From DASZIT01 sp963770635 (GTDB lineage: Bacteria; Actinomycetota; Acidimicrobiia; Acidimicrobiales; RAAP-2), in assembly GCA_963770635.1 (NCBI GenBank), contig CAVYQI010000006.1:682001-746000 (forward strand): 64,000 bases of DNA, written 5' to 3'. Below, piece by piece: positions 44,091-52,495 of this stretch. The translations under genes and the position numbers were made by a program. The notes under the pieces were generated by a model. It saw nothing but the letters and a program-made list of their open reading frames with translations. It ran no database searches and was not told the origin of the DNA. Each line of letters opens with the position of its first letter. The first letter of the stretch is position 1.

Positions 44091-44945
44091 TCAGGCGGTG
44101 AACCGGGCGGATGCCCCGGCGTTCACATCCAGCACCGACCCGGTGACGTGCCGGGCCCCGTCGGAAACCAGATACACCACCGCGGCGGTGATCTCCTCCG
44201 GCTCCAGCCAGGGCACCGGCTGGGTGTGGAGCTCCGCCATGACCGGGGCGACATCGTCGGCGGTGGCGTGCTCGAGATCGGGGCGCATCAGCCCGTAGAG
44301 CTGGTCGTTGTGGATCATCGGCGTCGACACGTTGCCCGGAGCGATCACATTGACGGTCACCCCGAACCCGGCCAGCTCGTAGGCCGCCGACTTGCAGAGT
44401 CCGATCACCCCCCATTTGGAGGCGGTATAGGCGGGGATCGCCGGCTGGGAGAACCGACCCAACATCGAGGAGATGCCGATGATCCGGCCGGACCGCTGCT
44501 TCCGCATGTGGGGCGCAGCTGCCCGGATGGCGTTGAAGACACCGGTCAGGTTGATGTCGATCACGTCGCCCCACTGGGAAGCGGTCATGTCGCAGACCGA
44601 GCCGATGGCGGTCACTCCGGCATTGGCCACCATGATGTCCACCGACCCCAACGAGGCCTGGGCCTCGTCGACGAAGGCGATGACCGCCGCCAGGTCGCGG
44701 ACGTCCACCACCGCGGACACACACCGCCGGCCGGTGGCGTCGACCAGCTTGGCCGTCTCGGCCAGATCATCACCCGTGGACAGCGGGTACCCGATGGTGG
44801 CGACGTCCTCACAGAGATCACAGATGGCGATGTCGGCCCCGAGCCGGGCGAGTTCGAGGGCGTGGCTGCGCCCCTGTCCTCGGGCCCCTCCGGTGATGAC
44901 GGCCACCCGGCCGAGCAACGGCTGGGCGGTATCTGCCTCGGTCAT
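44091..44945 (-). CDS. mycofactocin-coupled-type SDR oxidoreductase
   Basis: A 284-residue dehydrogenase with AVITGGARGQGRSHALELAR, the GGARGQGRSH pattern typical of the mycofactocin-coupled SDR group (tightly bound NAD, recycled by mycofactocin; family knowledge). A long insert follows strand 2 (CDLCEDVATIGYPLSTGDDL). Further motifs are VANAGVTAIG, IGISSMLGRFSQPAIPAYTA with SK, and VNVIAPGNVSTPMI. The start ATG 44945 is behind AAGGAG at 5 bp. It lies downstream of the PaaX gene on the same strand with 52 bp between. Substrate is unknown; carveol- or terpene-alcohol-like compounds are typical for the group. No mycofactocin biosynthesis gene is in the window. Confidence 0.85.
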   Translation of the reverse strand: MTEADTAQPLLGRVAVITGGARGQGRSHALELARLGADIAICDLCEDVATIGYPLSTGDDLAETAKLVDATGRRCVSAVVDVRDLAAVIAFVDEAQASLGSVDIMVANAGVTAIGSVCDMTASQWGDVIDINLTGVFNAIRAAAPHMRKQRSGRIIGISSMLGRFSQPAIPAYTASKWGVIGLCKSAAYELAGFGVTVNVIAPGNVSTPMIHNDQLYGLMRPDLEHATADDVAPVMAELHTQPVPWLEPEEITAAVVYLVSDGARHVTGSVLDVNAGASARFTA

Positions 44946-44997
44946 ATGTCTCCTTGTCATTCGTCGACCGACCCGTCAGGAAGAGCTCGGGCCGGAG

Positions 44998-45750
44998 TTA
45001 GGCGGTGCGACTCCACTTCTCGAGGACCGAGCGATAGCCGGCGTCCCAGCCGTCATACTGCTCTCTCAACCTGGTCCCCGGCCAGCCGGCCGGCAACAGT
45101 TCGGCGGGCAACAGGGGATCGGCTTGCAGGTGACGGAGGACCGAGGCCGACAACTCGAAACCCGGGGCCAGATCGGCGGGCGCCCGGGTCGATCGGGCCT
45201 CCATGGCGCTCATCAGCTGGCGGGCCCGACGTCCCCACCCCTCCAGGTCCCAGAGCCGGCCCGCCAACGCCCGGGGGTCGCCCTCGGGTCGGGCCAGGAG
45301 GAGGGTGGAGTCCTGCCCGACTTCGGGGTCGAGTCGCACCTCGAGGTTGTCGGGTCGCATCCATACCCCCTCCCGCAGCTCCCCCAACCGGGCGAACCGC
45401 AGGGCGCTGCGCCGCTTGGACCGGGTCTCGGCCGAGCTGCCCGAGGTGGTCACCACCACCACCCGCCACTTCCCCGACCCGCCACCGGTGTGCCCGGCCC
45501 GGCTGGCCAGCTGGCGCGCTTGCCGCTCGAGGAGGCGGCCGGCCAACCGGTACCGCCCGGGGCCGTCGGTGGTCGCTTCTCCCGAGGCCACCATCCGGCT
45601 GAGGGCCACCCGGGCCCGGTTGTCGTTGATCCCGAACAGACCGGCCACATGCACCAGGTAGGCCACCGGTAGCTCCGGGGGGTCGACCCCCAACAAGGTG
45701 CTGGCCAGGACCGATCGGGCCGTCAGTGGGGCATTACGCTCTTGATCCAT
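44998..45750 (-). CDS. PaaX-family transcriptional regulator
   Basis: A 250-residue regulator with an N-terminal winged helix (LPVAYLVHVAGLFGINDNRA, then RVALSRMVASGEATTDGPGR) and the central PaaX region (KWRVVVVTTS, RRSALRFARLGELREGVWMR and PDNLEV). It ends with the PaaX C-terminal motif LLPAELLPAGWPGTRLREQY. PaaX represses phenylacetate genes in response to phenylacetyl-CoA; relatives control other acyl-CoA-dependent pathways. ATG 45750 is preferred, although an in-frame GTG at 45762 is possible. The gene is divergent from a fatty-acid desaturase with only 27 bp between the two ATGs, so an acyl-CoA ligand and control of the desaturase are plausible. Confidence 0.85.
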   Translation of the reverse strand: MDQERNAPLTARSVLASTLLGVDPPELPVAYLVHVAGLFGINDNRARVALSRMVASGEATTDGPGRYRLAGRLLERQARQLASRAGHTGGGSGKWRVVVVTTSGSSAETRSKRRSALRFARLGELREGVWMRPDNLEVRLDPEVGQDSTLLLARPEGDPRALAGRLWDLEGWGRRARQLMSAMEARSTRAPADLAPGFELSASVLRHLQADPLLPAELLPAGWPGTRLREQYDGWDAGYRSVLEKWSRTA

Positions 45751-45777
45751 TTGTTTTTTCACTGTAATATAAACCGC

Positions 45778-46725
45778 ATGACAGCCACCATCGTGCCCGA
45801 TGAGGCCGTGCGGCCGTCAGTCCTGCCCACCGACCGGCTGCTGGCCAACGGAATGTGCCGGCCCGACCTGCGCCAAGAGCTCCGGCAGATCAACGATTTC
45901 CGCAACGCCCTGACCGTGATCGGCCTCTGGGCGTGGGTGGCGGCCATGATCGGGGTGGCGGTGTGGATCAACAACCCGTTCCTCTACCTGGCGGTGTTCG
46001 TGCTGATGGGCCCGATCCACGCCCGGTTCGCCATCCTCATGCACGAGGCGGCCCACAAGCTGCTCTTCTCCAACAAGCGGGTCAACGACTGGGTCGGAAC
46101 CTGGGTCATCGCCTATCCGGCGTTGGTGCCCATCCAGATCTACCGGCGTGGCCACTTCGCCCACCACCGTCACGAGTTCGGGCCGGAAGAGCCGGACATG
46201 GCCTACTACGGCGGCTACCGGTGCGACCACCGCACCCTGGCCCGGCGGCTGGTGCGCGATGCGGTCGGCATCTCCGGGTGGAAGAACCTCTACCCGTTGC
46301 TCAAATCGGTCAAGGTCCCGACCTATCGGAAGATTTCGGTCCCGATCATCAGCACCCAGGTCGGGCTGTGGGCCGTCGCCTGGGCGGCCACCGGCCGGTG
46401 GTGGATCTACCCGGCGTTCTGGCTGGCGCCGTGGATGACCCAGTGGCGGGTGATCAACCGGCTGCGGGCCATCGCCGAGCACGGCGGCATGGAGGCGGGT
46501 GAGGACCGCCGGGTCACCACCCACAACGTGCGCCAGTCCTGGCTGGCCCGGTTCTGGATCGTCCCCTACAACACCGGATGGCACCTGGCCCACCACGTCG
46601 ACATGGGCGTCCCGTTCCGGAACCTCCCGAAGTACTACGCCGAGTTGGAGCAGGCCGGCTATGTCACCCCGGGGATCACCTACCCCAACTACATCTCCCT
46701 CTGGAAGGACCTCGCCTCGGCCTGA
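45778..46725 (+). CDS. membrane fatty-acid desaturase
   Basis: A 315-residue integral membrane di-iron desaturase. The three His boxes are present: HEAAH in ILMHEAAHKLLFS, HFAHHRHE, and HLAHHVDMG near the C-terminus (TGWHLAHH). Four hydrophobic segments flank them (TVIGLWAWVAAMIGVAVWIN, FLYLAVFVLMGPIHARFAIL, ISVPIISTQVGLWAVAWAAT, WWIYPAFWLAPWM). It should introduce a double bond into a membrane acyl chain or related lipid (DesA/beta-carotene-hydroxylase superfamily), using a ferredoxin. The start ATG 45778 lies 27 bp from the divergent PaaX ATG; there is no room for a conventional ribosome site plus promoter, so a leaderless mRNA is likely. Confidence 0.9.
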   Translation: MTATIVPDEAVRPSVLPTDRLLANGMCRPDLRQELRQINDFRNALTVIGLWAWVAAMIGVAVWINNPFLYLAVFVLMGPIHARFAILMHEAAHKLLFSNKRVNDWVGTWVIAYPALVPIQIYRRGHFAHHRHEFGPEEPDMAYYGGYRCDHRTLARRLVRDAVGISGWKNLYPLLKSVKVPTYRKISVPIISTQVGLWAVAWAATGRWWIYPAFWLAPWMTQWRVINRLRAIAEHGGMEAGEDRRVTTHNVRQSWLARFWIVPYNTGWHLAHHVDMGVPFRNLPKYYAELEQAGYVTPGITYPNYISLWKDLASA

Positions 46726-46726
46726 G

Positions 46727-46748
46727 CCGCCGGCGCCGGCGCCGGCGG
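46727..46748. terminator. 22-bp GC palindrome between convergent genes
   Basis: CCGCCGGCGCC at 46727-46737 and GGCGCCGGCGG at 46738-46748 form a perfect dyad directly after the desaturase stop and 4 bp before the minus-strand dienelactone-hydrolase stop. No U-run follows on either strand, so it is a bidirectional terminator-like hairpin with moderate support. Confidence 0.45.
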
Positions 46749-46751
46749 TCG

Positions 46752-47492
46752 CTACACCAGAACGGAGCCGAAGAACTGCTCCAATGCCTTCCAGTGCCGC
46801 TCGGCGGCGTCGGCGTCGTAACTCGGGTTGTCGGCGACGGCGAAGCCATGGTGGGCCTGATAGGTCTCGATGGTGTGGGTGACCCCGGCCTGGCTCAGGG
46901 ACTTCTCCAGCAGATCCTTCTGCTCGTCGGAGAAGGACTGGTCCTCGATCGCCCCCGCCACATAGACGGCCGCCTTGATGGCACTCGCCTTGTGGTGCGG
47001 GCTGTCAGGGTCGTCGGCCTTGGCGAGGTTCCCACCGTGGAAGGAGGCCGCCGCCGCCACCCGCTCCCCCAGGTTCGCGGCGGTGATGAGCGAGAGCCGG
47101 CCGCCCATGCAATAGCCGGTGGTTCCGACGCCACCCGGCTTCTTCTCGGCCAGCGCGTCCAGGTAGTCGACGAAGGCGCCCGCGTCGCGCACCACCTGGT
47201 CGGCGGTGTAGCCCCGCATCATCCCCATGATCTTCTCCGCGGTCTCCTTGTTGCCGAACGCGGTGCGCATGTCGACCGGGTCGTAGGGGCCGTTGCGGTA
47301 ATAGAAGTCGGGTACCAGGACCACATAGCCCAGATCGGCTAAACGCTCGCCCATCTGACGCATGGTGTCGCGCATCCCCCCGGCGTCGGCAAACATGACC
47401 ACCGCCGGCCACGGCCCCTCTCCAGCCGGAAGGCTGAGCGCGGCCGGGCAGATCCCATCCGCGGTCTCGATCTCCACAGAGCGTTGCGTCAC
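46752..47492 (-). CDS. dienelactone hydrolase family protein
   Basis: A 246-residue alpha/beta hydrolase. The nucleophile elbow is GTTGYCMGGRLSLITA with Cys as nucleophile. The acid-and-base region contains IEDQSFSDEQKD and TYQAHHGFAVADN, with the catalytic His in HHGF. GDFYYRNGPY-like PDFYYRNGPYDPVDM is characteristic of the DLH family. It should hydrolyse a lactone or ester such as dienelactone or related ring-cleavage products in the cytosol. GTG 47492 with AAGGGAG upstream is the start. It is monocistronic between a convergent desaturase and the lectin gene 115 bp upstream. Confidence 0.87.
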   Translation of the reverse strand: MTQRSVEIETADGICPAALSLPAGEGPWPAVVMFADAGGMRDTMRQMGERLADLGYVVLVPDFYYRNGPYDPVDMRTAFGNKETAEKIMGMMRGYTADQVVRDAGAFVDYLDALAEKKPGGVGTTGYCMGGRLSLITAANLGERVAAAASFHGGNLAKADDPDSPHHKASAIKAAVYVAGAIEDQSFSDEQKDLLEKSLSQAGVTHTIETYQAHHGFAVADNPSYDADAAERHWKALEQFFGSVLV

Positions 47493-47607
47493 GGTGACTC
47501 CCTTCGTCGTACTCCTTCTCGGACCCTACCGGTAGCCGCCGCCACGGATCGACGCCGGGTGCGAAGGCCACGCCCGTCGGACTTCGGCGAGCCCATCGCA
47601 CCACCGG

Positions 47608-48825
47608 TCAGGAGGCGTAGCCGCTGGCGAGCGACGCTCGGAACGGGAGGCCGTAGAGCGAGAAGATCGCCTTGGCTTCGGCGTTCGCCCACCGCCAGGC
47701 CCCGGGTTGAAACCCGGGACAGGGGGCAAGGGAGGGCCCGACTGCGGGCGCATTGTTGGTGAGCGACGCGACACAAAAGTGCCCGTTGGTGGCGAACACC
47801 AGATTGGTCCTCATGCCGTGCACGACGGGGCCTTGGCAGACACCACCGCGGATCTCCAGATTGGTACACGGCATCCTTGTCGGAGTGCCGCCGGCGGGAG
47901 AGACGCTCAGACTCGGCGAGTTGACGTAGGCGACCCGATGGTTGTGATAGCTCCTGACCAGCGATTGGAGTCGGGTGGCGAGATCGTTGGCGGGGTTGGT
48001 CGTCGATGGATGGGGAGGAACCGGCGAGATGACCAGGACGTGCTGCACCGTTCCGGCGAGGAGCAGATTGATGGCAACGCCCATGTCCGCGATGGTCAGA
48101 TCCTCCAGTGCTGCCGGTGAAAGGTGAGCCGCGGGATCCGTACAGGGAGTAAAGCCGTCTCCACCGAAGAACATTGCCACCACGTCGGCGTTCGCCGCCG
48201 ACTCCATGGTTCCATTGTCGATCCAGTCGCACACCGCGCTGCCGGGAAAATCGTGGGGAGTGAATGCCGTGGTCACACCACCGGCGTCCCGCAGGGCACC
48301 GCCGAGGAACTGATCGGTCTCGGCTCCCTCGGAATCACCAAACCCGACGACCGAGAGCGTTTGGGACAGATCGCCCTTCGCGTCGCTCCAGGCTGACGAA
48401 AGCGATGACGACACCACCAGCTCGCCATCGTTCTGAACGAGAAGACCCAGACCTTGGGGAACGCTCTTGGATCCGGAACTCCACACCACGGGTCCACCGG
48501 GGTGGAGGTACTCCACCAGGTCACCGGCCTTCGTCAGCATGAGGCGGGGGTTCACGTCAGACCCGCGCACGCCATTCGACCAGAGGAGCCGTGACTTCGG
48601 GCCGTCCACCACGAGTGCGCCGCTGTGCAACAATTCCGCGGAGTAACGCCGATTTGATGAAACCAACCGCGTCAGCGGCCGCAGCACCTGGAGGGGTCGT
48701 AGCGAATGAATGATGGCGGGCGGGCTCGCCTCGGCTACCGTCCCCAACGGGGTGGGAATGAGCACCACCGACAGGGTGACGACCACCACCGCCACCACGC
48801 GCGCCACGATACCCCTCCGGCTCAT
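47608..48825 (-). CDS. secreted SGNH-hydrolase-like protein with bulb-type-lectin-like N-terminal part
   Basis: A 405-residue protein beginning MSRRGIVARVVAVVVVTLSV with a signal peptide cut near TVAEAS. Residues about 60-150 resemble a bulb-type (GNA) lectin or WD-like beta repeat (RYSAELLHSGALVVDGPKSR, LLWSNGVRGSDVNPRLMLTK and GDLVEYLHPGGPVVWSS). Then VVGFGDSEGAETDQFLGGAL gives a GDS-type SGNH nucleophile motif, DVVAMFFGGDGFTPC a block III-like GG, and a later His occurs in PVVHGMRTN. It is probably a secreted carbohydrate-binding esterase or lipase. Six or more Cys residues in the second half could form disulphides. It lies 18 bp from the pgi stop, on the same strand. Confidence 0.7.
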   Translation of the reverse strand: MSRRGIVARVVAVVVVTLSVVLIPTPLGTVAEASPPAIIHSLRPLQVLRPLTRLVSSNRRYSAELLHSGALVVDGPKSRLLWSNGVRGSDVNPRLMLTKAGDLVEYLHPGGPVVWSSGSKSVPQGLGLLVQNDGELVVSSSLSSAWSDAKGDLSQTLSVVGFGDSEGAETDQFLGGALRDAGGVTTAFTPHDFPGSAVCDWIDNGTMESAANADVVAMFFGGDGFTPCTDPAAHLSPAALEDLTIADMGVAINLLLAGTVQHVLVISPVPPHPSTTNPANDLATRLQSLVRSYHNHRVAYVNSPSLSVSPAGGTPTRMPCTNLEIRGGVCQGPVVHGMRTNLVFATNGHFCVASLTNNAPAVGPSLAPCPGFQPGAWRWANAEAKAIFSLYGLPFRASLASGYAS

Positions 48826-48842
48826 GGCGACAATTCGCCCAC

Positions 48843-50492
48843 CTACGGGGTGCGGCTCCGGAGCCGGCGGTAATCGCGCACCAGCTCGGCGGTGGAACCG
48901 TCCTGATCGGAAAGATCCGGCTCGTCGTGGTCGACCAGGGCCGGCGCCAACTGCTTGGCCATCACCTTGCCCAGTTCCACCCCCCACTGGTCGAACGAGT
49001 CGATGCCCCAGATGACCCCCTCGGTGAACACCGTGTGCTCGTAGAGGGCGACCAGCTGGCCGAGCACCGACGGGGTCAGCTTGGGAGCCACGATGGTCGA
49101 GCTCGGGCGATTGCCGGGCATCACCTTGTGGGGCACCAACGCCGGCGGCGTCCCGTCGGCGGCCACCTCCTCGGCGGTCCGGCCGAAGGCCAACACCTTC
49201 GACTGGGCGAAGCAGTTGGCCATCAGCAGGTCCTGCTGGTCACCGGTCTCGTGGGTGGAGTTGACGAAACCGATGAAGTCACAGGGGATGAGCTTGGTGC
49301 CCTGGTGGATCAGTTGGTAGAAGGCGTGCTGCCCGTTGGTCCCCGGCTCCCCCCAGAAGATCTCGCCGGTCTGGCCGGTGACCGGCGAGCCGTCGCGCTT
49401 GACCGACTTGCCGTTCGATTCCATGGTCAGCTGCTGCAGATAGGCCGGGAACCGGGCCAGCCGCTGGTTGTAGGGGAGCACCGCATGGGTCTGGGCGCCG
49501 AAGAAGTTGTTGTACCAGACGTTGAGCATCCCCTGGATGACCGGCAGGTTCGACTCGAGCGGGGTGGTGAGGAAGTGCTGGTCGATGGCGTGGAAGCCGG
49601 CCAGCATCTCGGCAAAGGCCTCCGGGCCGATGGCCACCATCAGCGAGAAACCGATGGCCGAATCGTAGGAGTAGCGGCCGCCGACCCAGTCCCAGAACCC
49701 GAACATGTTGGCCGGGTCGATGCCGAACTCGGTGACCCCCGGCTCGTTGGTGGAGACGGCCACGAAGTGCTCGGCCACCGCCTCCTTGCCCGCCCCCAAC
49801 CCGGCGAGCAACCAGTCCCGGGCGGCGGCCGCGTTGGTCAGGGTCTCGAGGGTGGTGAAGGTCTTGGAGCTGACCACGAACAGCGTCCCGGCCGGGTCCA
49901 GGTCCCGGGTCTTGTTGTAGAGGTCGACCGGGTCGATGTTGGAGACGAACCGGCAGGTGATGTCCGGGGTGGCGTAGTCGGACAGCGCCTCGTGGGCCAT
50001 GGCCGGGCCGAGGTCCGATCCCCCGATCCCGATGTTGACCACCGCCGAGATCCGCTGCCCGGTGTGGCCGGTCCACTCCCCCGACCGGATGCGCCGGGCT
50101 ACCTCCCCCATCCGATCCAGCACCTGGTGGACCTCGGCGACCACGTCCTCCCCGTCCACCACCAGCTGGGCGTCTCTCGGCATCCGGAGGGCCACGTGGA
50201 GCACCGCCCGGTCCTCGGTGGTGTTGATGTGCTGGCCGGCGAACATCGCGTCGCGTCGTTCCTCCACCCCGGCGGCCCGGGCCACCGCCATCAGCGCCGA
50301 CAGGGTCTCGTCGTTGGCCCGGTGCTTCGAATAGTCGAGCCGGAGATCGGCGGCGCTCGCGGTCATCCGGGTCCCGCGCTCGGGATCGGCGGCGAACAGC
50401 TGGCGGAGGGTCTCATCGCGGAGCTTGTCGAAATGACCGGTCAGAAGGCCCCACTCCGAGGTTGCGGTGATGTCCTCTACTGCTGTCGGCAT
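48843..50492 (-). CDS. pgi: glucose-6-phosphate isomerase
   Basis: A 549-residue enzyme converting glucose 6-phosphate and fructose 6-phosphate in the cytosol, central to glycolysis and gluconeogenesis. All family landmarks appear: VNIGIGGSDLGPAMAHEAL, the phosphate loop VVSSKTFTTLETL, GGRYSYDSAIGFSLMVAIG, LQQLTMESNGKSVKRDG, FWGEPGTNGQHAFYQLIHQG, and IDSFDQWGVELGKVMAKQL. Length is standard. It starts at ATG 50492. The MFS gene lies 91 bp upstream on the same strand, but no functional link is suggested. Confidence 0.97.
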   Translation of the reverse strand: MPTAVEDITATSEWGLLTGHFDKLRDETLRQLFAADPERGTRMTASAADLRLDYSKHRANDETLSALMAVARAAGVEERRDAMFAGQHINTTEDRAVLHVALRMPRDAQLVVDGEDVVAEVHQVLDRMGEVARRIRSGEWTGHTGQRISAVVNIGIGGSDLGPAMAHEALSDYATPDITCRFVSNIDPVDLYNKTRDLDPAGTLFVVSSKTFTTLETLTNAAAARDWLLAGLGAGKEAVAEHFVAVSTNEPGVTEFGIDPANMFGFWDWVGGRYSYDSAIGFSLMVAIGPEAFAEMLAGFHAIDQHFLTTPLESNLPVIQGMLNVWYNNFFGAQTHAVLPYNQRLARFPAYLQQLTMESNGKSVKRDGSPVTGQTGEIFWGEPGTNGQHAFYQLIHQGTKLIPCDFIGFVNSTHETGDQQDLLMANCFAQSKVLAFGRTAEEVAADGTPPALVPHKVMPGNRPSSTIVAPKLTPSVLGQLVALYEHTVFTEGVIWGIDSFDQWGVELGKVMAKQLAPALVDHDEPDLSDQDGSTAELVRDYRRLRSRTP

Positions 50493-50583
50493 GTCGGCCT
50501 CCGTTCCCCCTGCGATCGGACAGACCCGGGATTCCGGGTGCCCTCCGCACCGTAGTGCGGACGAATCGGACCCGGCGGCCGGC

Positions 50584-52167
50584 TCAGCTTGTCGGGGTCA
50601 GCGTGGGTGCGTCGGCCGGTTCTCCCGGCGGTTGGGGCTCGGGGACGGCGCCGGATGCCGCAGTCACTCCGGCCACCCCGGCCACACCCGCCTCCCGTTT
50701 GGCCGCCGCCTCGGCTTTGGCCAGGTCGCTCGATGCCCGGGCGTTGGCTTTGGCCTGGCCGGGGCGGACCATGGTCTCGGCGGCATCGGCGTCGCTGATG
50801 GTGAGAGCGACCAGGGCCCCTATGAGGGCGATGCCGGCGGCGGCCAGGAAGGCGGCGTGGTAGGCCCAGAGATTGGCGCCGACGTGGCCACCGACCACGT
50901 GGGTGGTGCCGACCAGGGCCAGTACGGTGGTGAGGATCGCGACCCCGACCGCGCTCCCGAGCTGGCGTTCGCTGTTGTACAGCGCCGAGGCGTTGCCGGT
51001 CTCGGCCCGGGAGATGGTGGCGAACGACGCCGCCTGGCTGGGGATGAACACCTGGGCCATGCACAGCCCCAAGGTGAACATCAGCAGCCGCATCCACCAC
51101 AGGTCGGTACCGAACCCGATGAGGGTCATCAGACCGATCGAGATCGACACCCCGACCAGCCCGGACGCGACCAGGCGGCGTGGCCCGATGGTGGGGTAGA
51201 AGAATCGGCTGGCCAGCTGGGCGCCGACCATGATGCCGATGGCCTCGGGGAAAGTGTTCAAACCCGACTGGAGCGCCGACAGCCCGAGGGCCAGCTGGAA
51301 GAAGAGGGGCACGGTGAACAGCACCCCGAGAAACGCCATCACCGCCAGGATCAGCACCAGGCTGGTGGAACGAAAGAGCCGGTTGGTGAACAGCCGGAGG
51401 TGGACCAGGGGCGCCTTGGTCCGCAGCTCGACCCGGATCATCACCGCGATCATCACCGCCCCCGCCGCGATGGCTTCGAGGATCAACGGGGACCCCCAGC
51501 CCCGGGTCGGGGCGTCGCTGATCCCGAACATCAGCAGCGCAAAGCCGAACCCGGCCAGGATGAAGCCCAGGATGTCGAAGCGTCCGGCCGACGGCTCCCG
51601 CTGCTCGTCCAGGAAGACCAGGCCGAACAGGAAGGCGAGAATCCCGAGGGGGAGGTTCACGAAGAAGACCCAGCGCCACGACAGGTCGGTGACCAACAGT
51701 CCACCCAGCACCGGGCCCACCGCCGGGGCGACCGCGGTCGGAACGACGAGGATGCTCGAGGCCCGCACCCTTTCGGCCGGAGGAAACGCCCGGAACAGCA
51801 GGGCCATCCCCACCGGGGTGAGCATGCCCCCGCCCACTCCCTGAATCACCCGGTAGAGGACCAGTTCGGAGAGGGAGCTTGCGGTCCCGCAGAGCACCGA
51901 GGCGGCGGTGAAGATGGCAATGGCGGTGAGCAGCACCCGCTTCATTCCGAACCGATCCCCCAGCCATCCGGCCGCGGGGATGAAGACGGCCAGGCTGACC
52001 AGGAAGCCGATCGCCACCGAGTCGAGGCTGGCCGTGCGCTCGTGGAACTGCCGGCCGATACTGGGGAGAGCCACGTTGACGATGGTGATGTCCATGATGC
52101 TCATGAACATGGCGGAGACGAAGACCACGCTCACGGCGATCTTCTGGTTGATGTGAATCCGAGGCAT
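50584..52167 (-). CDS. MDR-type MFS multidrug transporter (DHA2)
   Basis: A 527-residue exporter with about 14 helices. It has SIMDITIVNVALPSIGRQFH in helix 1, motif A in AGWLGDRFGMKRVLLTAIAI, motif C in GVGGGMLTPVGMALLF, and LGLCMAQVFIPSQAASF. The C-terminal tail is Ala/Pro-rich and cytoplasmic (AGVAGVAGVTAASGAVPEPQ). Start ATG 52167 has AAGGA at 7 bp; an extension to 52209 is unlikely. It is divergent from a second DHA2 exporter, with a shared 328-bp regulatory region. Substrate is unknown. Confidence 0.88.
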   Translation of the reverse strand: MPRIHINQKIAVSVVFVSAMFMSIMDITIVNVALPSIGRQFHERTASLDSVAIGFLVSLAVFIPAAGWLGDRFGMKRVLLTAIAIFTAASVLCGTASSLSELVLYRVIQGVGGGMLTPVGMALLFRAFPPAERVRASSILVVPTAVAPAVGPVLGGLLVTDLSWRWVFFVNLPLGILAFLFGLVFLDEQREPSAGRFDILGFILAGFGFALLMFGISDAPTRGWGSPLILEAIAAGAVMIAVMIRVELRTKAPLVHLRLFTNRLFRSTSLVLILAVMAFLGVLFTVPLFFQLALGLSALQSGLNTFPEAIGIMVGAQLASRFFYPTIGPRRLVASGLVGVSISIGLMTLIGFGTDLWWMRLLMFTLGLCMAQVFIPSQAASFATISRAETGNASALYNSERQLGSAVGVAILTTVLALVGTTHVVGGHVGANLWAYHAAFLAAAGIALIGALVALTISDADAAETMVRPGQAKANARASSDLAKAEAAAKREAGVAGVAGVTAASGAVPEPQPPGEPADAPTLTPTS

Positions 52168-52495
52168 TGAGGTCCTTCGACTAACTGGTTGGTCGTCCCG
52201 GCGCGACAACCTGCGGGACTACAACAGGTCTAATACCACCAACGCCGCAGGTCCGCCGATCATTCCGCGGATCTTGGGAGCTTCGACCCGGCGCCAATCG
52301 GCGTCATCGGGCCACGAAGGATGGGAATCGGCCGTGGAACCGGGTCATCCCGCCTGAACATCGGAGGCTCTCCCCTACGATGCCCGAAACGGTGTCGAAT
52401 TCTCGACTTCACACTCGTCGGAATGGGGAGAGGGGCCGTACTATCCGGTCCTCTGGGAATGCCAAGAAGCCGCCACGACAGGAAGGACGGACATC
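52168..52495. other. 328-bp divergent intergenic region between two MFS genes
   Basis: No coding frame of interest is seen. The stretch contains the two start-proximal ribosome sites and a weak imperfect dyad around 52429-52454 (AGAGG...CCTCT) enclosing TACTAT, which could be a -10 element for the rightward gene. No regulator gene is adjacent, so control is unknown. Confidence 0.5.

Noticed and set aside
52429..52454. Operator dyad between the MFS genes
   Set aside because: Only five flanking bases pair cleanly; the inner part is asymmetric.
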